From: Candidatus Avelusimicrobium faecicola
GTDB taxonomy: Bacteria > Elusimicrobiota > Elusimicrobia > Elusimicrobiales > Elusimicrobiaceae
Length of the DNA stretch: 11,706 bases
Reading direction: 5' to 3'
NCBI GenBank assembly: GCA_900540405.1
Contig: UQFW01000045.1
Span: 1 to 11,706 of the forward strand
Below are positions 6,568-11,706 of the stretch, one piece after another. A program made the position numbers and the translations under genes. The stretch's first letter is position 1. Every line of letters starts with the position of its first letter. Below the pieces are notes generated by a model. The model was given only the letters and a program-made list of their open reading frames with translations, did not search any database and was not told where the DNA came from.

Positions 6568-7023
6568 ATGAAAAGGTTTTTTTGTGTCGCGTGCGTGTGT
6601 TTCCTGCTGGCCGCTTGCCAAGCCGACAGGCCCCGGCCGGATTTGAGCAGTGCGCAAGCGGCTACCCAAACGCTTACCGATTATTTTTTGGCAAATCCGC
6701 AAGTTGAAAAAATTTTCCCTTATTTATCCCAATGCAAATTGGCGCCTGCCGCCCCGCAAGCGCCCCAACAAAACCAGGCTGTTGCCGCTACTTATATGTG
6801 TTCCGTGGAGCCAAACGATACCCAACGCTATATTGCCGTAGTGTCGGCGGACCCGAATTTAATGGGCGAAGTGGATATTTATAAAAATCACGCGAAAGAC
6901 GCTGTCTATATAGCACTTTTGGATTACGACAAAAAGGCCAACCGTCTAACGGGGTTCAAACTGTTATTCAACGTCCACACCAAGCGCGTAGAAAAACAAA
7001 CCGAAGTGACCGTGGAGCCTTAA
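6568..7023 (+). CDS. Lipoprotein of unknown function, 151 residues
   Basis: The precursor begins MKRFFCVACVCFLLAACQAD with a clear lipobox (LLAAC, lipidated Cys at 17). The start at 6568 is preferred over an ATG at 6550, which would add six residues (MYKDWT), because AAGGA (6556-6560) is seven bases upstream of 6568 and nothing suitable precedes 6550. After a short linker, residues 30-50 look helical (TLTDYFLANPQVEKIFPYL). The C-terminal half alternates strands (RYIAVVSADPN, VYIALLDYDKK, GFKLLFNVHTK) like a small alpha/beta or cystatin-like domain. Two cysteines besides the lipidated one, in LSQCKL and YMCSVE, may pair. I do not recognise the family. No clear terminator follows. Confidence 0.7.
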   Translation: MKRFFCVACVCFLLAACQADRPRPDLSSAQAATQTLTDYFLANPQVEKIFPYLSQCKLAPAAPQAPQQNQAVAATYMCSVEPNDTQRYIAVVSADPNLMGEVDIYKNHAKDAVYIALLDYDKKANRLTGFKLLFNVHTKRVEKQTEVTVEP

Positions 7024-7485
7024 CTTTCCGCCGCTCTCGTTTTTAATGTGTGTACGCCAATTAATGCCGGAGCGTTTACATAACCGGAAAACCATTAGCC
7101 CGTCCGTGCCGCCCCCGTTCCACCACCCGCCTTGTGGAAAAACAGCCCGCCGCGGCGGCGGAGCCTTAATTCCCCGCGTTTTTAATGTGCGCAGGCGGGG
7201 AAAAAGATTCCGCGTTCTCCCACCGGGAAACAAACGCTAAAATAAACGCGTATTCTTTAATTTCTGGGGAAAATACATCCTTTCCCTTTGTTTGTTTGAA
7301 ACTCCATTTATCAGTTCTTTACTTTTGAAAAATACACGCCCCACAACCTAAAACTCATTTTTGGCGCAATTTTCTATTTTTGTGGCGCTATCCACCCGGG
7401 GGCCTTCAAATTATATAGGAATTATTTATGTTATACAATAAAATTGTTAAAATATAAATTAAAAGCTGTTGGGGCGGATAGCAAT

Positions 7486-7608
7486 ATGGCAAAAGACCTT
7501 TCATCTAAATTAATTAATTTGTTCAAATTTATCAAAGAAATAAATATTGAGAAAATAAATCTCAATTTTTTTGTGTTGGTACCATTGAACCAAATTTTTA
7601 TAGCGTAA
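7486..7608 (+). CDS. Short open frame, 40 residues, possibly a gene remnant
   Basis: ATG at 7486 to TAA at 7606-7608. The first 25 residues (MAKDLSSKLINLFKFIKEIN and the next five) look like the amphipathic helical start of a larger protein. The remainder (FFVLVPLNQIFIA) reads like noncoding translation. TATACAAT at 7432-7439 and a G-rich stretch at 7471-7477 could provide expression. Chance is a serious alternative in DNA this AT-rich. Confidence 0.15.
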   Translation: MAKDLSSKLINLFKFIKEINIEKINLNFFVLVPLNQIFIA

Positions 7609-8022
7609 ATAAAGTTATATCGTCATTATTTTAGTGTTGTAAGCTCTTCAACTTTTCCCCAAAAATTAGAACAAATAATAAGCATGGGATGTAATCATAC
7701 GGAGCGGATGGCCTGCCTCTAAGAAGTGCAATTTGTACCGCTGTTTTTAATCTTCGTGCTTTTTAGCATACATTCTATATATATTGATTAAAACATTTAT
7801 TTTATATTATATGCTTTTAATATTTACATTATATTTTTAGGCTTATTGAAGATTAAATTTTGTTTTTCATCAAAAGTAAACGGCTTCCCGTGTACTACTA
7901 CCAGATGAGAAAATATTTTCTGAATAAAAAGCTGTATAGGCCCCGATATTAATTAGGTACATTAAATAATCAGGCAAAATTTGCAAAAAATTAACAGCTT
8001 TTTTGATAGCTACAAAATATAT

Positions 8023-8028
8023 TATAAT
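8023..8028 (+). promoter_or_regulatory. Candidate -10 (TATAAT) ahead of the polysaccharide cluster
   Basis: A perfect TATAAT lies about 80 bases upstream of the first recognisable glycosyltransferase codons and about 430 bases upstream of the nucleotidyltransferase-kinase. A convincing -35 is missing (the best is TTGATA at 8003-8008, only 14 bases away). In DNA this AT-rich a chance match is likely. Confidence 0.3.
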
Positions 8029-8067
8029 AAGCATGAGGATAAGTTTTCAGGAGTGTTTTATTATTTG

Positions 8068-8090
8068 CATACGCCACCTTGTGGCGTATG
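8068..8090. repeat. Perfect hairpin at the broken end of the glycosyltransferase remnant
   Basis: A 10-base perfect inverted repeat, catacgccac/gtggcgtatg (8068-8077 and 8081-8090), has a 3-base loop. A second 10-base inverted repeat, tgggaaaggg/ccctttccca, follows at once at 8093-8102 and 8137-8146. Neither has a T-tract, so they do not look like terminators. They sit exactly where the glycosyltransferase reading frame is lost. Confidence 0.7.
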
Positions 8091-8110
8091 AATGGGAAAG
8101 GGACTTATGA

Positions 8111-8464
8111 ATACCTCCGCCAAGAGTTTCCACAAGCCCTTTCCCACAATTTCATAAATGCGGTGGAACAATTGATAGTAAAAAAAATAAATATACGCAA
8201 TTTCTTTCTAAACGGAACAGAGTATTATTTGTTTGGAAAAATATTACTTCAAAATCTCTTTTTATTAGTCACATTTTCTGGTTATTATTACGTCCAAATT
8301 TCAAGGTATTAAAGAGCGTTTGGAAGTTTTTACCGGACATACGGAACCGAAGAGCAATAGAAATTAAAGAACAAATGCTTAAAGAATTGTTGAAACAAGC
8401 AAAATATTTTAGGCAAAAGTGTATGTCGGCGATGCTACAAAAAACATTAAAGGGGGAAATATGA
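8111..8464 (+). pseudogene. 3' remnant of a family 2 glycosyltransferase
   Basis: In the frame of codons 8111-8464 the + strand encodes 117 residues without a start codon near the beginning. It reads FHKCGGTID, then FLSKRNRVLFVWKNIT, HIFWLLLRPNFK and LPDIRNRRAIEIKEQ. An H-x-x-GGTI turn, then RNR-(I/V)LF-x-WKN, then a membrane-proximal hydrophobic stretch and a basic helical end is the usual C-terminus of GT2 glycosyltransferases of polysaccharide clusters. The GT-A catalytic domain (about 200 residues) is missing: an in-frame TGA lies at 8108-8110 and no matching frame was found further left. The stop TGA (8462-8464) overlaps the ATG of the next gene as ATGA, so the two were once translated in sequence. 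A 74-codon frame overlapping it at 8088-8312 is judged a shadow. Confidence 0.6.
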
Positions 8465-9963
8465 AAATTATTGTTCAAGCAGGTGGAAAAGGAACTCGAT
8501 TGGAAGGATTAACACACAATAAGCCTAAATGTTTGGTGCCTGTTAATAATTTGCCCATTCTCTTTTATGCTTTTCAGAAATTCAAAGATGCGGATTTTAC
8601 AATTATCGCAGATTATAAAACAGATGTTTTGGAAAAATATTTGGCCGCATTTGCCAATCAGTACAAATTTAACATTGTAAAAGCCACCAAAAAAGGCACG
8701 GCTTCCGGCATTAAAGAGGCCATAGCGCCCCTGCTTGATGATGAGCCTTTTATGATTATTTGGTGCGATTTGATACTGTCTGACGGATTTGAAATTCCTA
8801 CGGAAACGGGGAATTATATTGGTATTTCTAAAGATTTTGAATGCCGTTGGTCTTATGTAGAAAATCAATTTATTAAAACCCCTTCAAAAGAGAACGGCGT
8901 GGCAGGCTTGTTTGTTTTTGAAAATAAAAAAGTATTGCAGAATGTTCCCGAAGAAGGCGCTTTTGTAGATTGGTTAAAAACGCAACCCATAGCTTTTAAG
9001 CGGTTGGATTTGTATGGTTCCAAGGAAATTGGAACCTTATTGGCTTATTCGGATAATAATGATACTTCGCACCGTTGCCGCCCATTTAATTCTATGGAGT
9101 TTGACGGGGATTTGGTCATTAAGCGTGCAATCACAGAACAGGGGCAAAAAATAGCATTAGACGAAATTGCTTGGTATAAGCATGTTAAGCAATTGGGCTT
9201 TAAAAATATTCCCGAAATTTACGAGTATGAACCGCTGAAAATGAAACGTGTTCGCGGGAAAAATATCTTTGAATACGATTGTATTACAAAAACACAAAAA
9301 TGCGATATTTTAACAAGCCTAGTACAGGCGTTGCATACTTTGCATAATCTGGAACCGGCCCAACCTGTTAATGAAAGTGATGTAATAGAAAATTATATTA
9401 CAAAAACTTTTGACCGTTTATCCAAGGTGGAGCATTTGGTGCCATTTGCGGAACAGGAATTTATCAAAATTAATGGACAATACTATAAAAACATTTTTTT
9501 TAATAAAGACGAATTGATTTCCCTAGTACAAAAACACATGCCCACGGAATTTAGGTTAATTCATGGGGATTGCACTTTTTCCAACCTGATGTTTGATACT
9601 TTTGATATGCGCGCCGTATTGATTGACCCCAGAGGCTATTTTGGCAAAACAAAGTTGTATGGGGATGCCGATTACGATTGGGCCAAATTGTATTATTCTA
9701 TCAATGGAAATTATGATTTGTTCAACCGCAAAAAGTTTACCTTGGACATCAGAGAAAAAGATGTAGAACTTGCCATAAAACCTAATAACTGGGGGGATAT
9801 GAGTGATTATTTCTTTGATTTGTTGCCTAATGTAAAAAAAGAAAAAATCAAAATGTTGCATGGCATTATTTGGCTTTCGTTAACTACTTATGCTTGGGAA
9901 GATTATGACTCCATTTGCGCCGCCTTTTATAATGGACTTGTCAAACTGGGAGATTTGTTATGA
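8461..9963 (+). CDS. Fused sugar-type nucleotidyltransferase and APH/choline-kinase-like kinase
   Basis: The 500-residue bifunctional protein has a nucleotidyltransferase domain at about 1-200. It carries VQAGGKGTRLEGLTHNKPK (5-23), where GGKGTR is the NTP-binding loop and the lysine of KPK binds phosphate, and metal-binding Asp103 in WCDLIL. A kinase domain of the aminoglycoside phosphotransferase/choline kinase fold occupies about 205-500: ATP-binding Lys221 in GDLVIKRA, catalytic loop HGDCTFSN (368-375), metal-binding DPRG (389-392), then GDADYDWAKL (401-410). It would phosphorylate a small alcohol or sugar and transfer a nucleotide to it, giving an activated donor. Comparable fusions exist, such as LicC-LicA type enzymes; the substrate here is unknown. 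The start at 8461 is preferred over ATG 8419 because of AAAGGGGG just upstream and the ATGA overlap. Its stop overlaps the next start in the same way. Confidence 0.82.
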   Translation: MKIIVQAGGKGTRLEGLTHNKPKCLVPVNNLPILFYAFQKFKDADFTIIADYKTDVLEKYLAAFANQYKFNIVKATKKGTASGIKEAIAPLLDDEPFMIIWCDLILSDGFEIPTETGNYIGISKDFECRWSYVENQFIKTPSKENGVAGLFVFENKKVLQNVPEEGAFVDWLKTQPIAFKRLDLYGSKEIGTLLAYSDNNDTSHRCRPFNSMEFDGDLVIKRAITEQGQKIALDEIAWYKHVKQLGFKNIPEIYEYEPLKMKRVRGKNIFEYDCITKTQKCDILTSLVQALHTLHNLEPAQPVNESDVIENYITKTFDRLSKVEHLVPFAEQEFIKINGQYYKNIFFNKDELISLVQKHMPTEFRLIHGDCTFSNLMFDTFDMRAVLIDPRGYFGKTKLYGDADYDWAKLYYSINGNYDLFNRKKFTLDIREKDVELAIKPNNWGDMSDYFFDLLPNVKKEKIKMLHGIIWLSLTTYAWEDYDSICAAFYNGLVKLGDLL

Positions 9964-10331
9964 AGTTAACTCTTTCTTCCCTTCCGCACACTTGGATTTT
10001 GGATGTGGACGGTACCATTGTAAAACATAATGGGTATAAAATAGATGGTTATGACACCTTGTTGGCGGGAGTAAAGGAGTTTTTTGCCTCCATACCCTCT
10101 CAAGATAGGGTTATTTTGCTCACGGCACGCAAGGCTGAATATTTGCCTGCATTAAAGGATTTTTTAACCAAAAATCAAATCCGTTACGACCATATTATTA
10201 CGGATGTGCCTATGGGCGAGCGTATTTTAGTAAATGATAATAAACCCAGCGGTTTGAAATGCGCTTATGCAGTTAATAAAGAAAGAGATGGAATCTTTCA
10301 TTTAGATTATTGCGTGGACAATAGCAAATAG
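9960..10331 (+). CDS. Small HAD-family phosphatase of a polysaccharide cluster
   Basis: The 123-residue protein has no cap domain. HAD motif I is WILDVDGTIV (nucleophile Asp15, acid/base Asp17), motif II is LLTAR (Thr55) and the third acidic region is ILVNDNKPSG (Asp93, Lys95). It probably removes phosphate from a sugar-phosphate or polyol-phosphate intermediate handled by the fused enzyme next to it. The overlap ATGA at 9960-9963 implies translational coupling and roughly equal amounts. Residues 78-98 are encoded by the 62-base stretch (10191-10252) that reappears at the right end of the window. The short C-terminus (HLDYCVDNSK) seems natural, as TAG is followed by a ribosome site for the next gene. 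Confidence 0.8.
   Translation: MKLTLSSLPHTWILDVDGTIVKHNGYKIDGYDTLLAGVKEFFASIPSQDRVILLTARKAEYLPALKDFLTKNQIRYDHIITDVPMGERILVNDNKPSGLKCAYAVNKERDGIFHLDYCVDNSK
10191..10252 (+). repeat. 62-base direct repeat, copy 1 (within the HAD gene)
   Basis: Identical over all 62 bases to 11645-11706. The base before each copy differs (c at 10190, a at 11644), so the left border is sharp. The right border is unknown because copy 2 runs off the window. The offset is 1454 bases. Confidence 0.95.
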
Positions 10332-10341
10332 GAAACGATAT

Positions 10342-11397
10342 ATGAGATTGTTTGAGAAAATAAAGTTGCACACAATGGATTCTACAAAGTCTAGGGTCAT
10401 ACTTGTATTAGGAAAACCCCTTGTTTATTACCAAAGAGAACATTTTTTTAAATCTTTTACTTTTGCATGGAATTTGCCAGTCAAAAATACCTCTATTCCC
10501 GTTTTTTATTTAAAAGTAAATAGAGTTGCTGACTATACTTTGCCGTGTGTCCAACATTGGATAAATATTATTAATAATATGGGTGCTGATTTTTATTTTT
10601 TATGTGATAATAAAAAATTACAAAATGAGATATTACGCAGGATTTGTTTCCCTAATATGAATGTCAAATTTATATCAAGTAGCAAGTGCTCCCAATTGAG
10701 AAAAATTGTAAAAAACATATCAACTCGGTTTTGGATTAAAGCAACTTATGCCCATTTAACAACCTTTTTTCATGCAAAGAAAACGGGGGTTAGGTCTTTT
10801 TGGAATATAGACGCTGACGATACTTTTTTCGCTATGCCAATTGAAAAACTTTCCAAATACTTGAAAAAAGTAGAAGAATACGCAGAAGCATACAATATAT
10901 CGGCTTTTTCTTTAGATATGCATAGAAGTCGTACTTTTGGAAGGCATTGGTCTTTTGGTATTACATTTACCCGCATGTCAATAGATTGGTTTCATATTTT
11001 AGAACAAAATACTGACTCTAAATGGCAGAAATTATACGATAAATATGCTTCTGAATTTAATTTAGATTGGTTTTTTACTTATTTAAGAGATTATAAAAAT
11101 ATAAAAATGGAATCTTTTTATTTAGATAATACTATGTTTATTCATTGGGGAAATTTTTTGCTGAATATTCCAGGGGCTGCTGTTTTTAGTTGGGAAAATA
11201 ATAGAGTTAAATTCCCAATAATTTTAGGAATCTTAGGTGATGAAAAACTTGGTGATATTCCAATATGTCCAGATTGTATCAAATTTAGTACATCTTGCAA
11301 GAAAAAAAGTAATCAGAAATTTATTTCTGATTATTTGGCATATTTATATAAACCTTCAAAGCAAATGGAAAACTTGTATAAAGCAATGACTTTTTAA
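10342..11397 (+). CDS. Putative glycosyltransferase of a polysaccharide cluster, 351 residues
   Basis: I do not recognise a named family. The protein is soluble and mixed alpha/beta, beginning with an LVLGKPLVYY strand near 21-30. Residues 50-130 resemble a GT-A nucleotide-binding half (SIPVFYLKVNR, ADFYFLCDNKKL, MNVKFISSS). FWNIDADDTFF (153-163) places a DxD-type metal motif after a hydrophobic strand, as in GT-A transferases. AFSLDMHRS (188-196) and FIHWGNFLL (266-274) could be acceptor-side elements. Near the C-terminus CPDC (309-312) and Cys319 might bind metal. AGGA at 10330-10333 lies eight bases before the ATG, so the gene continues the operon 10 bases after the HAD stop. Its base composition is clearly more AT-rich than the two genes before it, suggesting a separate origin. 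It could instead be a phosphotransferase. Confidence 0.55.
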   Translation: MRLFEKIKLHTMDSTKSRVILVLGKPLVYYQREHFFKSFTFAWNLPVKNTSIPVFYLKVNRVADYTLPCVQHWINIINNMGADFYFLCDNKKLQNEILRRICFPNMNVKFISSSKCSQLRKIVKNISTRFWIKATYAHLTTFFHAKKTGVRSFWNIDADDTFFAMPIEKLSKYLKKVEEYAEAYNISAFSLDMHRSRTFGRHWSFGITFTRMSIDWFHILEQNTDSKWQKLYDKYASEFNLDWFFTYLRDYKNIKMESFYLDNTMFIHWGNFLLNIPGAAVFSWENNRVKFPIILGILGDEKLGDIPICPDCIKFSTSCKKKSNQKFISDYLAYLYKPSKQMENLYKAMTF

Positions 11398-11407
11398 AAA
11401 GTTGTAG

Positions 11408-11438
11408 ATTATTAATTTGGGTTGTAAAAATTAATAAT
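11408..11438 (+). other. AT-only hairpin between genes
   Basis: A perfect 10-base inverted repeat, attattaatt/aattaataat (11408-11417 and 11429-11438), has an 11-base loop. It lies 10 bases past the glycosyltransferase stop and ends about 20 bases before the next ATG. It has no GC pairs and no T-tract, so it is not a normal terminator; it may slow RNA decay or mean nothing. Confidence 0.35.
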
Positions 11439-11458
11439 TAAAATTTAAGGGAGCAAAT

Positions 11459-11706
11459 ATGCATTCCTATTTATTATCAATACAAAATGTCATAGCAGCA
11501 GAAATTAAAACATTAGAAAGAGAAGCACTTCTTTTATCATCTTCCCACTTATCTCATGTATTAGACTTAATGCAAAATACGCAAGGCAGGATTGTTTTTA
11601 CGGGAATGGGTAAATCCGGCATTATTGCGCAAAAAATTGTAAAACATATTATTACGGATGTGCCTATGGGCGAGCGTATTTTAGTAAATGATAATAAACC
11701 CAGCGG
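11459..11706 (+). CDS. kpsF: KpsF/GutQ-type sugar-phosphate isomerase, N-terminal part fused to HAD-derived sequence
   Basis: ATG at 11459 follows AAGGGAG (11447-11453). Residues 1-62 match the start of KpsF/GutQ/KdsD arabinose-5-phosphate isomerases: a long N-terminal helix with EIKTLEREALLL, then RIVFTGMGKSGIIAQKI (44-60), the SIS-domain phosphate loop. Such enzymes convert ribulose 5-phosphate to arabinose 5-phosphate, the precursor of Kdo used in LPS and capsule linkers; related SIS proteins isomerise other sugar phosphates. From codon 63 (base 11645) to the edge the sequence is instead identical, in frame, to HAD residues 78 onward (HIITDVPMGERILV and so on). A normal isomerase would continue with a Thr/Ser-rich substrate loop. 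The chimera should be inactive. It is either a duplication junction or an assembly fault. Confidence 0.65.
   Translation, partial: MHSYLLSIQNVIAAEIKTLEREALLLSSSHLSHVLDLMQNTQGRIVFTGMGKSGIIAQKIVKHIITDVPMGERILVNDNKPS
11645..11706 (+). repeat. 62-base direct repeat, copy 2 (window end)
   Basis: An exact copy of 10191-10252, running to the last base. It begins on a codon boundary in both reading frames (HAD codon 78, isomerase codon 63), so the isomerase frame passes into HAD sequence without a shift. Confidence 0.95.

Larger units (their letters stand above)
7024..8110. other. Gene-poor region with a GC-to-AT composition change
   Basis: About 1.1 kb without a convincing intact gene. The left part (7024-7240) is GC-rich. 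It holds a 12-base palindrome (7147-7158, ccgccgcggcgg) and a 13-base direct repeat, cgtttttaatgtg, at 7038-7050 and 7177-7189. From about 7240 the DNA becomes strongly AT-rich. Short open frames exist but none is persuasive: 40 codons on + (7486-7608, starting MAKDLSSKLINLFKFIKEIN), and on minus about 43 codons ending at 7631 and 54 codons at 7870-8034. They may be decayed genes. An inverted repeat, aaaaagctgt/acagcttttt, lies at 7926-7935 and 7994-8003. I found no tRNA, rRNA, CRISPR or transposase sequence. Confidence 0.6.

Noticed and set aside
6964..7233. An 89-codon minus strand frame covering the end of the 151-residue lipoprotein gene and beyond
   Set aside because: It is rich in Arg/Gly/Pro from GC-rich antisense sequence, has no ribosome site and no family resemblance.
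7546..7573. attgag/ctcaat followed by a T-run as a terminator
   Set aside because: The stem is only six mostly A-T pairs. In this AT-rich stretch such a structure is expected by chance.
7703..7747. agcgg ... ccgct followed by gttttt as a small RNA terminator
   Set aside because: A five-base stem with a 30-base loop is too weak, and no upstream RNA-like structure or promoter supports it.
7024..8110. Possible CRISPR array, tRNA or insertion sequence in the gene-poor region
   Set aside because: No regularly spaced repeats, no tRNA T-loop sequence, no transposase-like frame and no paired terminal repeats with target duplication could be found by eye.
8088..8312. A 74-codon + strand frame beginning MNGKGTYEYLRQEFPQ
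   Set aside because: It overlaps the glycosyltransferase remnant, which has family-like motifs in another frame and ends in an ATGA overlap with the next gene. The second half of this frame is low-complexity hydrophobic sequence.
8419..8460. Upstream ATG at 8419 as start of the nucleotidyltransferase-kinase
   Set aside because: It has no ribosome site, and the added residues precede the conserved start MKIIVQAGGKG, which is where this family begins. These bases also belong to the glycosyltransferase remnant.

Overview
The window looks like a piece of a Gram-negative (diderm) bacterial chromosome. The evidence is four lipoprotein signal peptides with a lipobox, a probable outer-membrane beta-barrel, an NlpE-like envelope lipoprotein, and two peptidoglycan-type glycoside hydrolases. 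The gene style recalls gut Elusimicrobiota, but that is only an impression; nothing here fixes the taxon. Bases 1 to about 7240 are moderately GC-rich and behave like ordinary chromosome. From about 7240 onward the sequence turns AT-rich and carries capsule or surface-polysaccharide type genes, which suggests a separate, possibly transferred, locus.

Layout. The end of an unknown + strand gene (2-55) is followed by a bidirectional terminator. On the minus strand come a DigH/YddW-like GHL10 lipoprotein (152-1495) and a NagZ-like GH3 enzyme (1567-3183), with a terminator between them. Divergent from these is a + strand outer-membrane barrel protein (3301-4059). Next are a minus strand protein of unknown function with an unusual structured leader (4181-4663) and a + strand NlpE-like lipoprotein that lacks the CXXC cysteines (4839-5318). 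At 5426-6184 the C-terminal half of rmuC (minus) abuts, head to head, the C-terminal part of a probable N-formylglutamate amidohydrolase (plus). Both lack their N-termini, so there is a rearrangement or assembly junction near 5915. Two small lipoproteins of unknown function follow (6338-6490 and 6568-7023).

Bases 7024-8110 hold no convincing intact gene. After this comes a + strand polysaccharide cluster. It starts with the 3' remnant of a family 2 glycosyltransferase whose stop overlaps (ATGA) the start of a fused nucleotidyltransferase-kinase (8461-9963). That gene in turn overlaps (ATGA) a small HAD phosphatase (9960-10331). A very AT-rich glycosyltransferase-like gene (10342-11397) and the start of a KpsF/GutQ-type sugar-phosphate isomerase (from 11459) complete the cluster. 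Isomerase, kinase, nucleotidyltransferase, phosphatase and transferase are the activities needed to make and transfer a nucleotide-activated sugar or polyol. This is inference; the substrate is unknown.

The last 62 bases of the window repeat bases 10191-10252 exactly, and they turn the isomerase, in frame, into a chimera with the C-terminal part of the HAD protein. This is what a tandem duplication with a 1454-bp period, or a chimeric assembly end, would look like. It is the most important structural oddity here, together with the head-to-head junction near 5915.
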